Assembly: GCF_017794965.1 (NCBI RefSeq)
Contig: NZ_CP051240.1
Span: 2,790,001 to 2,854,000 of the forward strand
Direction of reading: 5' to 3'
DNA: 64,000 bases
From: Alcanivorax sp.
GTDB taxonomy: Bacteria; Pseudomonadota; Gammaproteobacteria; Pseudomonadales; Alcanivoracaceae
The position numbers and the translations under genes were made by a program. The notes under the pieces were generated by a model. It ran no database searches. It was not told where the DNA came from and saw only the letters and a list, made by a program, of their open reading frames with translations. Each line of letters opens with the position of its first letter. Position 1 is the stretch's first letter. This document shows positions 1-9,126 of this stretch, in pieces.

Positions 1-655
1 TGCAGGCAAACGACGCCCCGTCGAACACCAGTTCATCCTGGCCGCCCACCAGGTTGCAGTAGAGGATGGACATACCGGTTTCCCGGCTACGCGCCTGGAC
101 CTGCTCCAGCCGCTCTGCGACCTTGTTGGCGCGGAACGGTGATGCATTCAGGTTCAGCACGATTTGTGCGCCGGCCTCCTGAAGCTGGCTGGCGGGTGCA
201 CTGTGCCAGATGTCTTCACAGATGGTGATGCCGAAGGTCCAGCCCCCCAACTCGAATGTGCAGGGCGCGTCGCCAGCCTGGAAATAACGCTTTTCATCGA
301 AAACACGGTAGTTGGGCAGACATTGCTTGAAGTACTCATGGCGCGGTTGCCTTTCGCCGGGGAAAAGCACCCCGGCAGCATTGCGCCGCAGCCCATTGCG
401 AACCGCGGGATAACCCAGCACGACAGGTAACGTGATCGCCTCGCCAATGGCGGCCAGTGCATCGTCCACGCGGCTGTTGAGGCTGGGGCGCAGCAACAGG
501 TCTTCCGGCGGATAGCCCGTGAGCATCAGCTCCGGAAAAACCACCAGATCAGCGCCCAGCAGCCGCCGGGCTTCGTCGGCGGCCTCGATCACACGCTGTG
601 CGTTACCCTCAATGTCCCCCACCAGCGCATTCTGCTGGGCCATGATAATTCGCAT
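1..655 (-). CDS. nadE: Glutamine-dependent NAD+ synthetase, N-terminal part (gene runs off the window)
   Basis: This is the N-terminal glutaminase (nitrilase-superfamily) domain of NadE, which takes ammonia from glutamine for the amidation of deaminated NAD in the cytoplasm. About 218 residues are visible, starting MRIIMAQQ. The nitrilase triad is present: Glu42 in VFPELMLTGYPPEDL, Lys about 110 in EYFKQCLPNYRVFDEKRY, and Cys about 146 in GITICEDIW. The C-terminal ATP-PPase domain lies beyond the window start, so the full length (normally about 540-680 residues) cannot be seen. The start at 655 is the first ATG before the conserved IIMAQ segment; a second Met at residue 5 is possible. The gene is divergent from the small gene at 747. 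Confidence 0.93.
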   Translation of the reverse strand, partial: MRIIMAQQNALVGDIEGNAQRVIEAADEARRLLGADLVVFPELMLTGYPPEDLLLRPSLNSRVDDALAAIGEAITLPVVLGYPAVRNGLRRNAAGVLFPGERQPRHEYFKQCLPNYRVFDEKRYFQAGDAPCTFELGGWTFGITICEDIWHSAPASQLQEAGAQIVLNLNASPFRANKVAERLEQVQARSRETGMSILYCNLVGGQDELVFDGASFAC

Positions 656-746
656 CTTCACCGGCCTTTCATGAAATGAGCGCTGATTGTACTCTTTAGA
701 CCGCGATCCATGAATGCATCAGGGTGCACAAAACAAGGAGAAAAGA

Positions 747-989
747 ATGGGGCTGATTCGCCTGCTGGTCATTGCAGCACTGATTTATATTGTCTGGCGG
801 GTGGTCAAGAACCTGCTTTCCTCTCCCCGCCAGGACACCCCGCCCGCCTCCGGTGGCCGGCAGGAACTGATGCGCAAGTGCGCGCAGTGCGGCGTGCATG
901 TGCCCGACCACGAAGCGTTCACGCACAACGGCCAGCACTTCTGCAGTATGGAGCATCAACGGCTGTATCTGGAGCATCATGACCAGTAG
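747..989 (+). CDS. PP0621-like small membrane-anchored Cys/His protein
   Basis: This is an 80-residue protein with an N-terminal hydrophobic helix (GLIRLLVIAALIYIVWRVV) followed by a small domain carrying CAQCGVHVPDHEAF and HFCSMEHQ, a four-ligand Cys/His pattern that looks metal-binding. It resembles the PP0621 family that sits directly upstream of pilS in pseudomonads. That name is from memory, and the function is not known to me. The start at 747 is chosen because an AAGGAG ribosome site lies 6 nt upstream; an in-frame ATG at 714 has no such site. Its last 11 nt overlap the pilS start, which suggests translational coupling with the pilus sensor. Confidence 0.8.
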   Translation: MGLIRLLVIAALIYIVWRVVKNLLSSPRQDTPPASGGRQELMRKCAQCGVHVPDHEAFTHNGQHFCSMEHQRLYLEHHDQ

Positions 990-2532
990 TCAGGGATGGA
1001 CCCCCGCCCGCATCTATAATGTCTACCGTATTGCCATCGCCTGTGCGTTGCTGTTTCTGCATTTCGCACCGGATGCACCGCTGATTGGCAAACATTCACC
1101 GAACCTGTTTCAGGCCACGCTTTTTGCCTACCTTGGGCTCATCCTGGCCTCCACCACCCTGGACCACCGGCGCCACCAGCGCGCCTTCCCCGGATGGGCC
1201 CAGCCCACGGCCCTGATCACCGACCTGATCATGCTGACCCTGGTTGTTCATGCCCAGGGAGGCCTGGAAGGCGGGCTTGCTGTACTGCTGCTGGTCACAG
1301 TGGCCGCAGGCAACATACTCCTGCGCGGCCGACTGGGTTTTCTCATCGCAGCACTGGCCACCCTGTCAGCCATGTTCGAGCAGTTCTATTTTTCCATTCA
1401 GGAACAGTTCGATTCGCCATTTATGCTGACCGAGTCCGGGCTACTGGGGATTGCTTTCTTCATGGTCTCACTGATCATTCAGCAGGTTGCCCAACGGCTG
1501 GAGCACAGCGAACAGATTGCCCGTCGTCAGCGGGTGGCGATTGAAAGGCTGGAAGCGCTCAATCAGCAGATTGTTCAGCGCATGCGTACTGGCGTGATGG
1601 TGTTCGATGAACAGCACCAGGTGCTGATGTCGAACCATGCAGCCAACAACCTTTTTGACTCACCCATGCTTGGCAAGCGCTTGCCGCAAACGCTGATCAG
1701 CCGGCATGAACGATGGCAAGACAACCCCATGCTGCCGCTGGCCACACTGCGCGTGTCCGAGCAAAGCCCCACACTGAGTCCCCGCTTTGCCAGCCTGGAT
1801 ACCGGCCATGAAAACCTCACCCTGATCTTTCTGGAGGATACCGCACGGGTCGCACAGGAAGCCCAGCAACTGAACCTCAGTTCACTGGGGCGATTGTCAG
1901 CCACGCTGGCCCATGAAATCCGCAATCCACTCAGCGCCATCAATCATGCCACCGACCTGCTGCTTGACGGAGAGCCCAGCGCCGAGGATCAACATCTGCT
2001 GTCCATCATTCGAAACCATGTCAACCGGGTGAATGGCATCATTCACGACGTACTGGATCTATCACGGCGAGGCAAGGGCAACGCCGAACGCTTCGTTCTC
2101 ACCACCTTGCTGCAGTCGATTCAGGAAAGCTGGAACCTGAAAACAGAAGGATCGCCCGTGGAGCTGGCCTGTGGTGATGATGTGGAGGTGCGCTTTGATC
2201 CCAATCAACTGACCCGGGTGCTGGATAACCTGATTGCCAATGCCCTCAAGCACGGCGGCGAAGGCACGCGGATCAGACTCCACTGCGGCACCCATGACCG
2301 CACCGGCCTGCCTTGGCTACGTATTCACGATAATGGCACCGGCATTGATGAAGAAGCCGCCCGTCACTTGTTCGAGCCCTTCTACACCACCGCCACTGAT
2401 GGTAATGGCCTTGGCCTGTATCTGTGCCGCGAGCTGTGTCAGGCCAACCAGGCTACCCTGGATCTGGAGGACACCGAAACCGGCGCCTGCTTTGTGATAA
2501 CCTTTGCCCACCCGCACCGACAATTTCAATAA
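979..2532 (+). CDS. pilS: Type IV pilus sensor histidine kinase PilS
   Basis: This is a 517-residue inner-membrane kinase that phosphorylates PilR to control pilin transcription. About six hydrophobic segments occupy the first 180 residues, followed by a linker/PAS-like part. The HisKA motif LSATLAHEIRNPLSAI puts the phospho-accepting His near residue 312. The ATPase domain has the N box DNLIANALKHGG, the G1 box IHDNGTGI and the G2 box GNGLGLYLCRELC. The start at 979 (ATG within the end of the preceding gene) gives the membrane domain without the out-of-frame-looking extension that begins at 898. pilR follows 12 nt later, so the two form an operon. Confidence 0.95.
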   Translation: MTSSQGWTPARIYNVYRIAIACALLFLHFAPDAPLIGKHSPNLFQATLFAYLGLILASTTLDHRRHQRAFPGWAQPTALITDLIMLTLVVHAQGGLEGGLAVLLLVTVAAGNILLRGRLGFLIAALATLSAMFEQFYFSIQEQFDSPFMLTESGLLGIAFFMVSLIIQQVAQRLEHSEQIARRQRVAIERLEALNQQIVQRMRTGVMVFDEQHQVLMSNHAANNLFDSPMLGKRLPQTLISRHERWQDNPMLPLATLRVSEQSPTLSPRFASLDTGHENLTLIFLEDTARVAQEAQQLNLSSLGRLSATLAHEIRNPLSAINHATDLLLDGEPSAEDQHLLSIIRNHVNRVNGIIHDVLDLSRRGKGNAERFVLTTLLQSIQESWNLKTEGSPVELACGDDVEVRFDPNQLTRVLDNLIANALKHGGEGTRIRLHCGTHDRTGLPWLRIHDNGTGIDEEAARHLFEPFYTTATDGNGLGLYLCRELCQANQATLDLEDTETGACFVITFAHPHRQFQ

Positions 2533-2544
2533 CAGAGTTCGACT

Positions 2545-3930
2545 ATGAGTGCAGATACCCCCCACGTTCTGGTTGTGGATGACGAAGCGGATCTTCGTGA
2601 GCTGCTGGTCATCACTCTGGGACGAATGAAGCTCAAGGCAACCGCTGCGGAATCCCTGGGGGCCGCCAAGGACAAACTGAATGATGGACACTTTGACCTC
2701 TGCCTGACCGACATGAATCTCGGCGATGGCACAGGCCTGGAACTGCTTCAGCATATCGCCCAGCACTGCCCGGAAATGCCCGTGGCCGTCATCACCGCCT
2801 ACGGCAACATGGAAACCGCTACAGACGCCATGAAGCTGGGCGCCTACGATTTTATTTCCAAGCCCGTGGCGCTGGACCGGCTGCGTCAGCTGATCGAAGA
2901 CGGTCTCGACATCAGCCATGTGGAAGAACATCAGGAAGAGGAAAACAACCTGATCGGCGAAGCCCCTGCCATGCAGGCGCTCAAGGCCCAGGTCAGGAAA
3001 CTTTCACGCAGTCAGGCACCCATCTATATCAGTGGCGAGTCCGGTAGTGGCAAGGAGCGCATCGCGCGCCTGATCCATAACCTGGGCCCGCGACGGGATA
3101 AACCCTTTGTTGCCGTCAACTGTGGGGCCATTCCTTCAGAGCTGATGGAAAGCGAGTTTTTCGGCCACCGCAAAGGGGCGTTTACCGGCGCCGTGGAAGA
3201 CCGCAAGGGACTGTTCCGTGAGGCGGATGGCGGCACCCTGTTTCTGGATGAAGTCGCCGATCTCCCCCTCCACATGCAGGTCAAGTTACTGCGGGCGATC
3301 CAGGAAAAAAGCGTGCGGCCGGTGGGGGAAGCGCGGGAGTTTCAGGTCAACCTGCGGATTCTTTGTGCCACCCACAAGGACCTTGCCCGGGAAATGCAGG
3401 AAGGCCGCTTTCGTCAGGATCTGTTCTACCGGCTGAATGTCATTGAAGCCCATGTCCCCCCCCTTCGTGAAAGAAAAGACGATATTCCCGCACTGGTAGC
3501 GCACATCCTGCAGCGACTGAGTCAGGCCTGGGATACCCAGCCTCCCACCGTCAGTGATCGGGCGATGGCAGCCCTGTGTGACTACCCCTTCCCGGGTAAT
3601 GTTCGGGAGCTTGAGAATACCCTTGAGCGGGCAATGACACTGTGTGAAGGGCAGATCATCGAAACCGACAATCTCCATCTTCAAGGACAGTCACAACCTG
3701 TCTCGGCAGCAACCCAAACGCCGGTTGGCAACGCACTGCCAGAACGTGACAGCGCCCAACCCCTTGAAGATTTCTTGCAGGACATTGAACGCCAGGAAAT
3801 CCTCAAGGCGCTGGACTCCACTCACTGGAACCGCACTGCGGCCGCCAAGAAACTGGGCATGACCTTCCGTTCTCTTCGCTATCGCCTCAAAAAGCTGGAA
3901 CTGGACAGGGATGACGATGGCAGCGAATAA
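2545..3930 (+). CDS. pilR: Sigma-54-dependent response regulator PilR
   Basis: This is a 461-residue NtrC-type activator. The receiver domain (about 1-125) has the acidic pair Asp12-Asp13, phospho-acceptor Asp56 (LCLTDMNLGDG) and the conserved Lys in FISKPV. The AAA+ domain has Walker A GESGSGKE (about 164) and the sigma-54 contact loop GAFTGA (about 211). The C-terminus has a Fis-type helix-turn-helix (LDSTHWNRTAAAKKLGMTFR). It partners with PilS immediately upstream and is expected to act at sigma-54 pilin promoters. Its 3' end overlaps the convergent thiO reading frame by 52 nt. Confidence 0.95.
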   Translation: MSADTPHVLVVDDEADLRELLVITLGRMKLKATAAESLGAAKDKLNDGHFDLCLTDMNLGDGTGLELLQHIAQHCPEMPVAVITAYGNMETATDAMKLGAYDFISKPVALDRLRQLIEDGLDISHVEEHQEEENNLIGEAPAMQALKAQVRKLSRSQAPIYISGESGSGKERIARLIHNLGPRRDKPFVAVNCGAIPSELMESEFFGHRKGAFTGAVEDRKGLFREADGGTLFLDEVADLPLHMQVKLLRAIQEKSVRPVGEAREFQVNLRILCATHKDLAREMQEGRFRQDLFYRLNVIEAHVPPLRERKDDIPALVAHILQRLSQAWDTQPPTVSDRAMAALCDYPFPGNVRELENTLERAMTLCEGQIIETDNLHLQGQSQPVSAATQTPVGNALPERDSAQPLEDFLQDIERQEILKALDSTHWNRTAAAKKLGMTFRSLRYRLKKLELDRDDDGSE

Positions 3931-4982
3931 GGCGTCGGGTCGGTGAACGTTGGCTGCCCGCACATGATCTGGGCGAGCAGTTCAGCGCTGGCCGGTGCCG
4001 ATACCAGGCCATTGCGAAAATGACCGGCAGCCGCATACACACCGGGCATGCCGGGCACGGCGCCCAGGAACGGCACATCCCTTTCGCAGCCGGGCCGTAC
4101 GCCTGCCCAGTGGAAGCGCGGTTTGTGTTCTGCCAGCTGCGGCCACAGTCGGGCCGCCACCGCCTCCAACTGGTAACGCCCTTGCACCGTTGGGTAGCAG
4201 GACGCATCCCCCTTGCGCAGGGTCGACCCCACCAACACGGCGCCATCGTTGCGGGGAATCAGGTAACCTTCATCGGTCAGCATCACTGCTGGCACCTGCC
4301 CGGGGGCCATCTGGTATAGCAGCATCTCTCCCTTGGCAGGAAATACCGGCAAGCGGATCCCCAGCCCGTCGAGCAAGACACGCATGCTTGCCCCCGCACT
4401 CAACAACACCTGTTCTGATTGCCAACAGCGACCATCGGAAGCGGTAAGCTGGAGGCCACCATGACGCTGACACAGCCTTTCTACCTGGGCATTTTCAAAT
4501 CTGACGCCTTTGCGCAGCAGCGTTTGCCGAAGGCGTTTCAGCAGTCCCGGGTTACGAATATTGCCCTGTTCAGGAAATAACAAACCGGTATCCGGCCTGA
4601 AATTTTCCATGAGCCCGCGGGCCGACCTGGGCTCAACCGGTATATGCCAGCGCTCGGCCCATGCCTGTGCCTTATCGCACTCTTGCCCTTGAACTGACAC
4701 CCACACCCCTCCGCGATGCAACAACTCAGCCGCCACAGCACCACCAGGATCCAGCGCATCAAGCAGGCGCTCAAAACGCGGCACCGCATCCACCGAAAGG
4801 CGCGTCATGGCATCGCTGTAGCGCCACGCAAACAAGGGAGTAAGAATCCCGCCACCCGCCCAGGAGGCTGGAGGAAACAGGGAGGGTGCATCAATGAGGG
4901 TGACCGATTTCTGACGCTGTGTAAGCTCAAGCGCACTCAACAGACCGACGATTCCCCCACCCACAACAAGCACATCAGACAT
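3879..4982 (-). CDS. thiO: FAD-dependent glycine/D-amino-acid oxidase ThiO-like
   Basis: This is a 367-residue DAO-fold flavoprotein. ThiO oxidises glycine to the imine used for the thiazole of thiamine. The N-terminal dinucleotide motif is VVGGGIVGLLSALEL. The flavin-proximal WAGGGILTPLF and the C-terminal GHFRNGLVSAPASAEL match the family, as does the position between pilR and fimT in Pseudomonas. The start at 4982 removes a Cys-rich 16-residue extension with no family support. Oddity: the last residues (SLPSSSLSSSSFLRR) are read from the opposite strand of the end of pilR. D-amino-acid dehydrogenase-like activity cannot be excluded. Confidence 0.85.
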   Translation of the reverse strand: MSDVLVVGGGIVGLLSALELTQRQKSVTLIDAPSLFPPASWAGGGILTPLFAWRYSDAMTRLSVDAVPRFERLLDALDPGGAVAAELLHRGGVWVSVQGQECDKAQAWAERWHIPVEPRSARGLMENFRPDTGLLFPEQGNIRNPGLLKRLRQTLLRKGVRFENAQVERLCQRHGGLQLTASDGRCWQSEQVLLSAGASMRVLLDGLGIRLPVFPAKGEMLLYQMAPGQVPAVMLTDEGYLIPRNDGAVLVGSTLRKGDASCYPTVQGRYQLEAVAARLWPQLAEHKPRFHWAGVRPGCERDVPFLGAVPGMPGVYAAAGHFRNGLVSAPASAELLAQIMCGQPTFTDPTPYSLPSSSLSSSSFLRR

Positions 4983-5101
4983 GGGCACTACCGGAAAACA
5001 CTGACAGGAAAAGAGGCAACAGTAGCACACCCGGAACAGCGAATCCGCATTAGTCTTCCTTGAGCCATGCTCACCTTGTGAGTCAACGCGAAGGAAACAC
5101 C

Positions 5102-5623
5102 ATGCTACTCAGAGACCACTCACCGCCGACCGCAAAGGGCGGATTCACCCTGATTGAACTCATGATCAGTCTGGTGCTGCTGAGCATCTTTTCCGTCATT
5201 GCACAGCAAGCCTGGAACACGATCATTCCGCGCTATCGCGTCAAGGTAGCAACCGCAGACATACATTCACTGATCAGAAAAGCACGGGCAGATGCGCTGT
5301 CACAGGGACAGCAATTACTGTGCGATGGCGAGCGTGGTTGCTCACGGTTTGAAACGACGGGAATCATTCATGTTGGACATGATCGCGACCGGGATGGGCA
5401 GCTCTCTGACACGGAGATCACTGAGGCTTACCGGCTACCCGATGGCGTCACCGTCACCTGGAAGCGCTTTAGGGGTAATGCCTTGATGTTTGGTCACCGT
5501 GGAATCGCCCATTTCCAGAATGGCAGCTTCTATGTTTGCAGCACCCACAGTGCGAAACGCATCGTCATGAACTGGATTGGCCGCCCCCGAATAGAGACGG
5601 CCACATTGGAGGATTGTCAGTAG
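5102..5623 (+). CDS. fimT: GspH/FimT-family minor pseudopilin
   Basis: This is a 173-residue prepilin-like protein. It has a short leader ending KGG, the PilD cleavage site before FTLIEL with the conserved Glu5, and a hydrophobic helix. The C-terminal globular part contains HDRDRDGQLSDTEI, which has the spacing of an EF-hand loop. The start at 5102 has GAAGGA upstream; the longer frame from 5060 adds a non-family segment. It is the only pilin gene here on the plus strand, and its neighbour pilE is convergent, 12 nt away. FimT-like proteins prime type IV pili or bind DNA; which role applies here is not visible. Confidence 0.85.
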   Translation: MLLRDHSPPTAKGGFTLIELMISLVLLSIFSVIAQQAWNTIIPRYRVKVATADIHSLIRKARADALSQGQQLLCDGERGCSRFETTGIIHVGHDRDRDGQLSDTEITEAYRLPDGVTVTWKRFRGNALMFGHRGIAHFQNGSFYVCSTHSAKRIVMNWIGRPRIETATLEDCQ

Positions 5624-5635
5624 CAATCTATCTCG

Positions 5636-6058
5636 TTACCAGTGAGTACTACTACTCGGTGTACAGGAGGAGGCCCCTTTACAGGCTCGACCTTCACTAT
5701 CCAGCGCCATGAAATCCGTGCCAGACATCAAACCACCTTTCGGTGCCGCGCTGATTTGGTACTGCTGATTACCTGTACCGGTGATGGAAAGCGTCACCGT
5801 ATAAAACTCGCTGTTGGCCAAGTCTGGCGCCAGATTGGCCACTGTCGCGCCCTCATAGGTAAAGTTCTTTGCGCGGTAACGTTCCAGCGCCCCCGCCAGT
5901 GACATGATCTCCGCCTGAGCATCAGACTGGCGGGCGTTCTGCACATAACGGGTATAACTGGGGTAAGCAATGGCGGCCAGAATGGCCACCATCCCTGCTA
6001 CCACCATGACCTCGACCAGGGTAAAACCACCCTGGCGGGCCTTGCGTGTTGTCATCAT
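5636..6058 (-). CDS. pilE: Minor type IV pilin PilE
   Basis: This is a 140-residue minor pilin. Leader MMTTRKARQGG is followed by the cleavage site before FTLVEVMVVAGMVAILAAIA, with Glu5 present. The mature C-terminus has a paired-Cys D-loop (GRACKGASSC). It is the last gene of the minus-strand operon fimU-pilV-pilW-pilX-pilY1-pilE. A GGAGG lies about 10 nt before the first of two adjacent ATGs (6058 and 6055), so either may be used. It is part of the pilus priming complex with the other minor pilins and PilY1. Confidence 0.9.
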   Translation of the reverse strand: MMTTRKARQGGFTLVEVMVVAGMVAILAAIAYPSYTRYVQNARQSDAQAEIMSLAGALERYRAKNFTYEGATVANLAPDLANSEFYTVTLSITGTGNQQYQISAAPKGGLMSGTDFMALDSEGRACKGASSCTPSSSTHW

Positions 6059-6075
6059 GATCCCAAGTCCTCCGG

Positions 6076-9000
6076 TTACTCTTTCTCGACGGATTTGAAC
6101 TCGTTCGCCTGAGTCTTATCCATCTGATACCAGCGGCGCTTGCGCAGGTGCTGATAGCCAAGGTCTTCCGCACCGATCACTTCAGTACCCACCACCACAT
6201 GTACATTGCCTTCGCCGTCACTTACCAGCACTGGCGTTGGAGGAGGTGTGGACTGTTCCAGCTCCTCTCTACGGCTGGAGGGGATGGTGCCATCATTGGT
6301 GATTGGCACCGGTTCAGCAGTTTCGATGCTGACGGTATAGAGATAGGACTTGCCATAGGTCACTGTACAGGGGTTTTCATCATCTTCTTCCTGGGCGGGC
6401 TCATAGGTAGTGAAACGCAGCACATTGTTGAATACGACTGGAGACGCCAGGGACTTCTCTCCCTTGTCGAAGAAGAAATACCAGCCCATCTCATCCTTGT
6501 CCGGCGTACCCGTTCCAACGTTGGTCATATCGGCGAGAGACACATCTTTCGGCGCGGCGCCCTTGCCGGCCAGCGCAGTTTGATCTTTCACCACAAAGAT
6601 GCCGTCTTGAACGTTTTCATCAAGAGGGTGAGAGCGGTAACCGGAACCAACCGCAACATAAAGCGTTTTCTTGCCCCCATCATTAAGGTAAACCACAGAG
6701 GGAGCCTCATAGAACCGGCGATTACCCGAAGCGCCCGAACCACCAAGAGAAGCCAAGCGGTTCACTTTCATATCCTTGCCTCCGGATTGATCGATATCAA
6801 CCCTAAATAGCTGACCGCCAAGATCCCCAAAGTAGAGAAAATCAGCAACGCCATCAAATTCCTTATCCACCACCGCAACACTACTCGGGATAGACCACTT
6901 CATATCACTATTGTTGGTGCTCGCACCGCTGTCACTGGCCGACCAGATCAGCTTTCCATCCCGGGCGTCTACGATGTAGACCGCATTACCCATGGCATCG
7001 CCATTTCCCCGGGAATCCCCCTGTTTCAAATCATGAGCATCCGGGTCATAACCCCCACCAAAGATCAGTACGGGCACCACTTCATCACCCACTGGAATCT
7101 GGGTCAGAGTGGGCGTAGACCAAGTCTGGCCAAGGTTATCAAAGCTGCCTGAACCACCGGAAATCTGCCATTTTAGCGACGGGCTGTTCACATTCCCCAC
7201 ATCCAGAGCATAGTACTCACGCCCACCTCGGCGCATACCACCATAAATAAATACATCTTTCGGAGCAGCATCAGGAGTGTCTCCTGGGCGTCGCCACGCC
7301 ACCCAGCTACCATCCAAGCCATACGCCTGGCGCTGATTAGCCCCGCTTAATCCTGGCCGCTCAATCGTGTACTGATTGGCTTTGCTCATGATTTCATGGG
7401 GCATAAAGGCAAATTTTTCCTCGCCCGTACCAGAATCCACTGCGTGCAGCATGCCACCGTTATTGGAAACAAAGATGATATTGTTATCGCTGTTTCCGCC
7501 ATAGTTCACCATTAGCGGCACGCTATGCAGGGGGTCGCCCCACATGCCCTGCAACTCGGCCATCAGCGCATCAAAGTTTTCGTCAGAATCACCGGAGCTC
7601 AACCCCACGCTGGTTTTAGTCAACCCTGACGCCGCAGGATCAGTCCAGTTCACCTTGCGTGTAGCGCCGCCAGAAGTGCTGTAGAACAACTTGCGCGCGG
7701 ACACTTCATCACGTGCACCACCCAACTTGGCATCGTATCCATCAACATCCTCACTCCAGTAGCTCTGTGAGAACTCCTTGAAATAACCGGTATCAGGATC
7801 CACAGCGTCACTGCCGTCCTGTCCCTTGATAACGCCATCCTCCAACTTGTAGCGCTTCAGATTGCCTTCCCAGTAACTGTTTTCACTGGGCTCAAAAATG
7901 GAGTAATAAAGCTGATCCAGATGCTGAAAACGGTTCATCTGGTTGATCGCCACACCCGGAGCAGCTATTGATCGCGACTGCTTGTCGATCAAGTCAAAGG
8001 CTTCCAGGAATGCCGCCGCCAAACTTTCCGTGTCCGATGCCGTAAAGGTTCCAGCCTCTCCATCGGTGGACACTTTCTCCATATTTGCGCGATTGTCATC
8101 CATGTACAGCCCCACATTGTAGGTGCTGACATTGAAGTTATTGTGCAAGTAATTAGAAATAATTCGCTGACACTCATAAGAGGAGTTCGCCCCCCCGCAA
8201 GGCAGGTTCACATCGTTTGCCTCGCCATCGGTAAACAGCACGATATGATTACTTTCACACTGGTTCGCCGTATTCCGGGGAGAGACATACTGGCCAGAAG
8301 AATCAACAATAGGCTCTTCTCGAATACATGTGGATGTAGTGTCACATTGCTCTTCTGTGCCGGTTACCTGGTATTTTTGATAAGCATAGTCCCGACATCT
8401 CCACCCTCTCCAACGAACACATTCGCGGCGACAATTCCACGCGTTAGTATTACAGGTCCCAGATATATTAACCCAGTCGCTGACCTGAACATCCTCGCAC
8501 GTTGTACTTTCCTCATACTCTAGACAGACAGATTTGGTGTTATCGTCGTCAGAATCATTACCGTATGAGGTATAGCTCTGAGGAGTTGAGCCAATCATAT
8601 ACCGACCCAATTCCCAGTAGGCTTCCGCGGTGGGAGTACTGCCATAGGGAGACCCCTGGCTCGGACCATTGGAGGAATCGCCCGCGGTGTTGAGCTCAGA
8701 CACCGTATCCTTGAAGACTCGCTTGGTAGTAGCATCAATCTTGGTTGCTGGCAGCAGAACATGAGCACCACAGGTGTTCCGCCCATCATTACAGTTATAG
8801 CCTTCATTGAATCGTCCCAGCCCCATTTTGATTTCAGTAGGGACAGAATCAATCAGAATGTGCATGGCGTCTTCCAGCATATTGATACGACGCTTGTCCG
8901 CATCACTGCACCAGCCCACATTGCTTTCGCTATCTTTGCAAAAACGCATACTCCCGGACGTATCCAGCAATACCATGACATTGGCACCGGGACGGTTCTC

Positions 9001-9117
9001 ATTGTTGTCAGCTTCCGCCCACGCATAATAAATTTCGGTATCATCTGCGTAGAGCGACGTGGGCGCCAGCCCAATCGCTACCAACAACAGCAGGCAAACC
9101 TTGAATGGAATTTTCAT
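6076..9117 (-). CDS. pilY1: Type IV pilus tip adhesin PilY1
   Basis: This is a 1013-residue secreted protein with a Sec signal peptide (first 24 residues, ending LYA). The N-terminal von Willebrand A domain has the MIDAS motif DTSGSM near residue 53. The C-terminal half is the PilY1 beta-propeller, with VFIYGGMRRGGREYYALDV, the segment LIFGGGYDPDAHD, and the calcium-loop-like DKEFDGVADFLYFGDLGG. An unusual Cys-rich stretch sits within the VWA domain at about residues 195-290, encoded by DNA of lower GC than its surroundings. A clear GAGGGG site precedes the ATG. PilY1 sits at the pilus tip, promotes extension, and acts in adhesion or surface sensing. Confidence 0.95.
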   Translation of the reverse strand: MKIPFKVCLLLLVAIGLAPTSLYADDTEIYYAWAEADNNENRPGANVMVLLDTSGSMRFCKDSESNVGWCSDADKRRINMLEDAMHILIDSVPTEIKMGLGRFNEGYNCNDGRNTCGAHVLLPATKIDATTKRVFKDTVSELNTAGDSSNGPSQGSPYGSTPTAEAYWELGRYMIGSTPQSYTSYGNDSDDDNTKSVCLEYEESTTCEDVQVSDWVNISGTCNTNAWNCRRECVRWRGWRCRDYAYQKYQVTGTEEQCDTTSTCIREEPIVDSSGQYVSPRNTANQCESNHIVLFTDGEANDVNLPCGGANSSYECQRIISNYLHNNFNVSTYNVGLYMDDNRANMEKVSTDGEAGTFTASDTESLAAAFLEAFDLIDKQSRSIAAPGVAINQMNRFQHLDQLYYSIFEPSENSYWEGNLKRYKLEDGVIKGQDGSDAVDPDTGYFKEFSQSYWSEDVDGYDAKLGGARDEVSARKLFYSTSGGATRKVNWTDPAASGLTKTSVGLSSGDSDENFDALMAELQGMWGDPLHSVPLMVNYGGNSDNNIIFVSNNGGMLHAVDSGTGEEKFAFMPHEIMSKANQYTIERPGLSGANQRQAYGLDGSWVAWRRPGDTPDAAPKDVFIYGGMRRGGREYYALDVGNVNSPSLKWQISGGSGSFDNLGQTWSTPTLTQIPVGDEVVPVLIFGGGYDPDAHDLKQGDSRGNGDAMGNAVYIVDARDGKLIWSASDSGASTNNSDMKWSIPSSVAVVDKEFDGVADFLYFGDLGGQLFRVDIDQSGGKDMKVNRLASLGGSGASGNRRFYEAPSVVYLNDGGKKTLYVAVGSGYRSHPLDENVQDGIFVVKDQTALAGKGAAPKDVSLADMTNVGTGTPDKDEMGWYFFFDKGEKSLASPVVFNNVLRFTTYEPAQEEDDENPCTVTYGKSYLYTVSIETAEPVPITNDGTIPSSRREELEQSTPPPTPVLVSDGEGNVHVVVGTEVIGAEDLGYQHLRKRRWYQMDKTQANEFKSVEKE

Positions 9118-9126
9118 TGTCCCCTC

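Noticed and set aside
898..978. Upstream extension of pilS
   Set aside because: The extension reads through the end of the PP0621-like gene in another frame; the ATG at 979 begins the membrane domain.
4983..5101. TPP riboswitch for thiO
   Set aside because: No conserved THI-box segments seen upstream of the thiO start.
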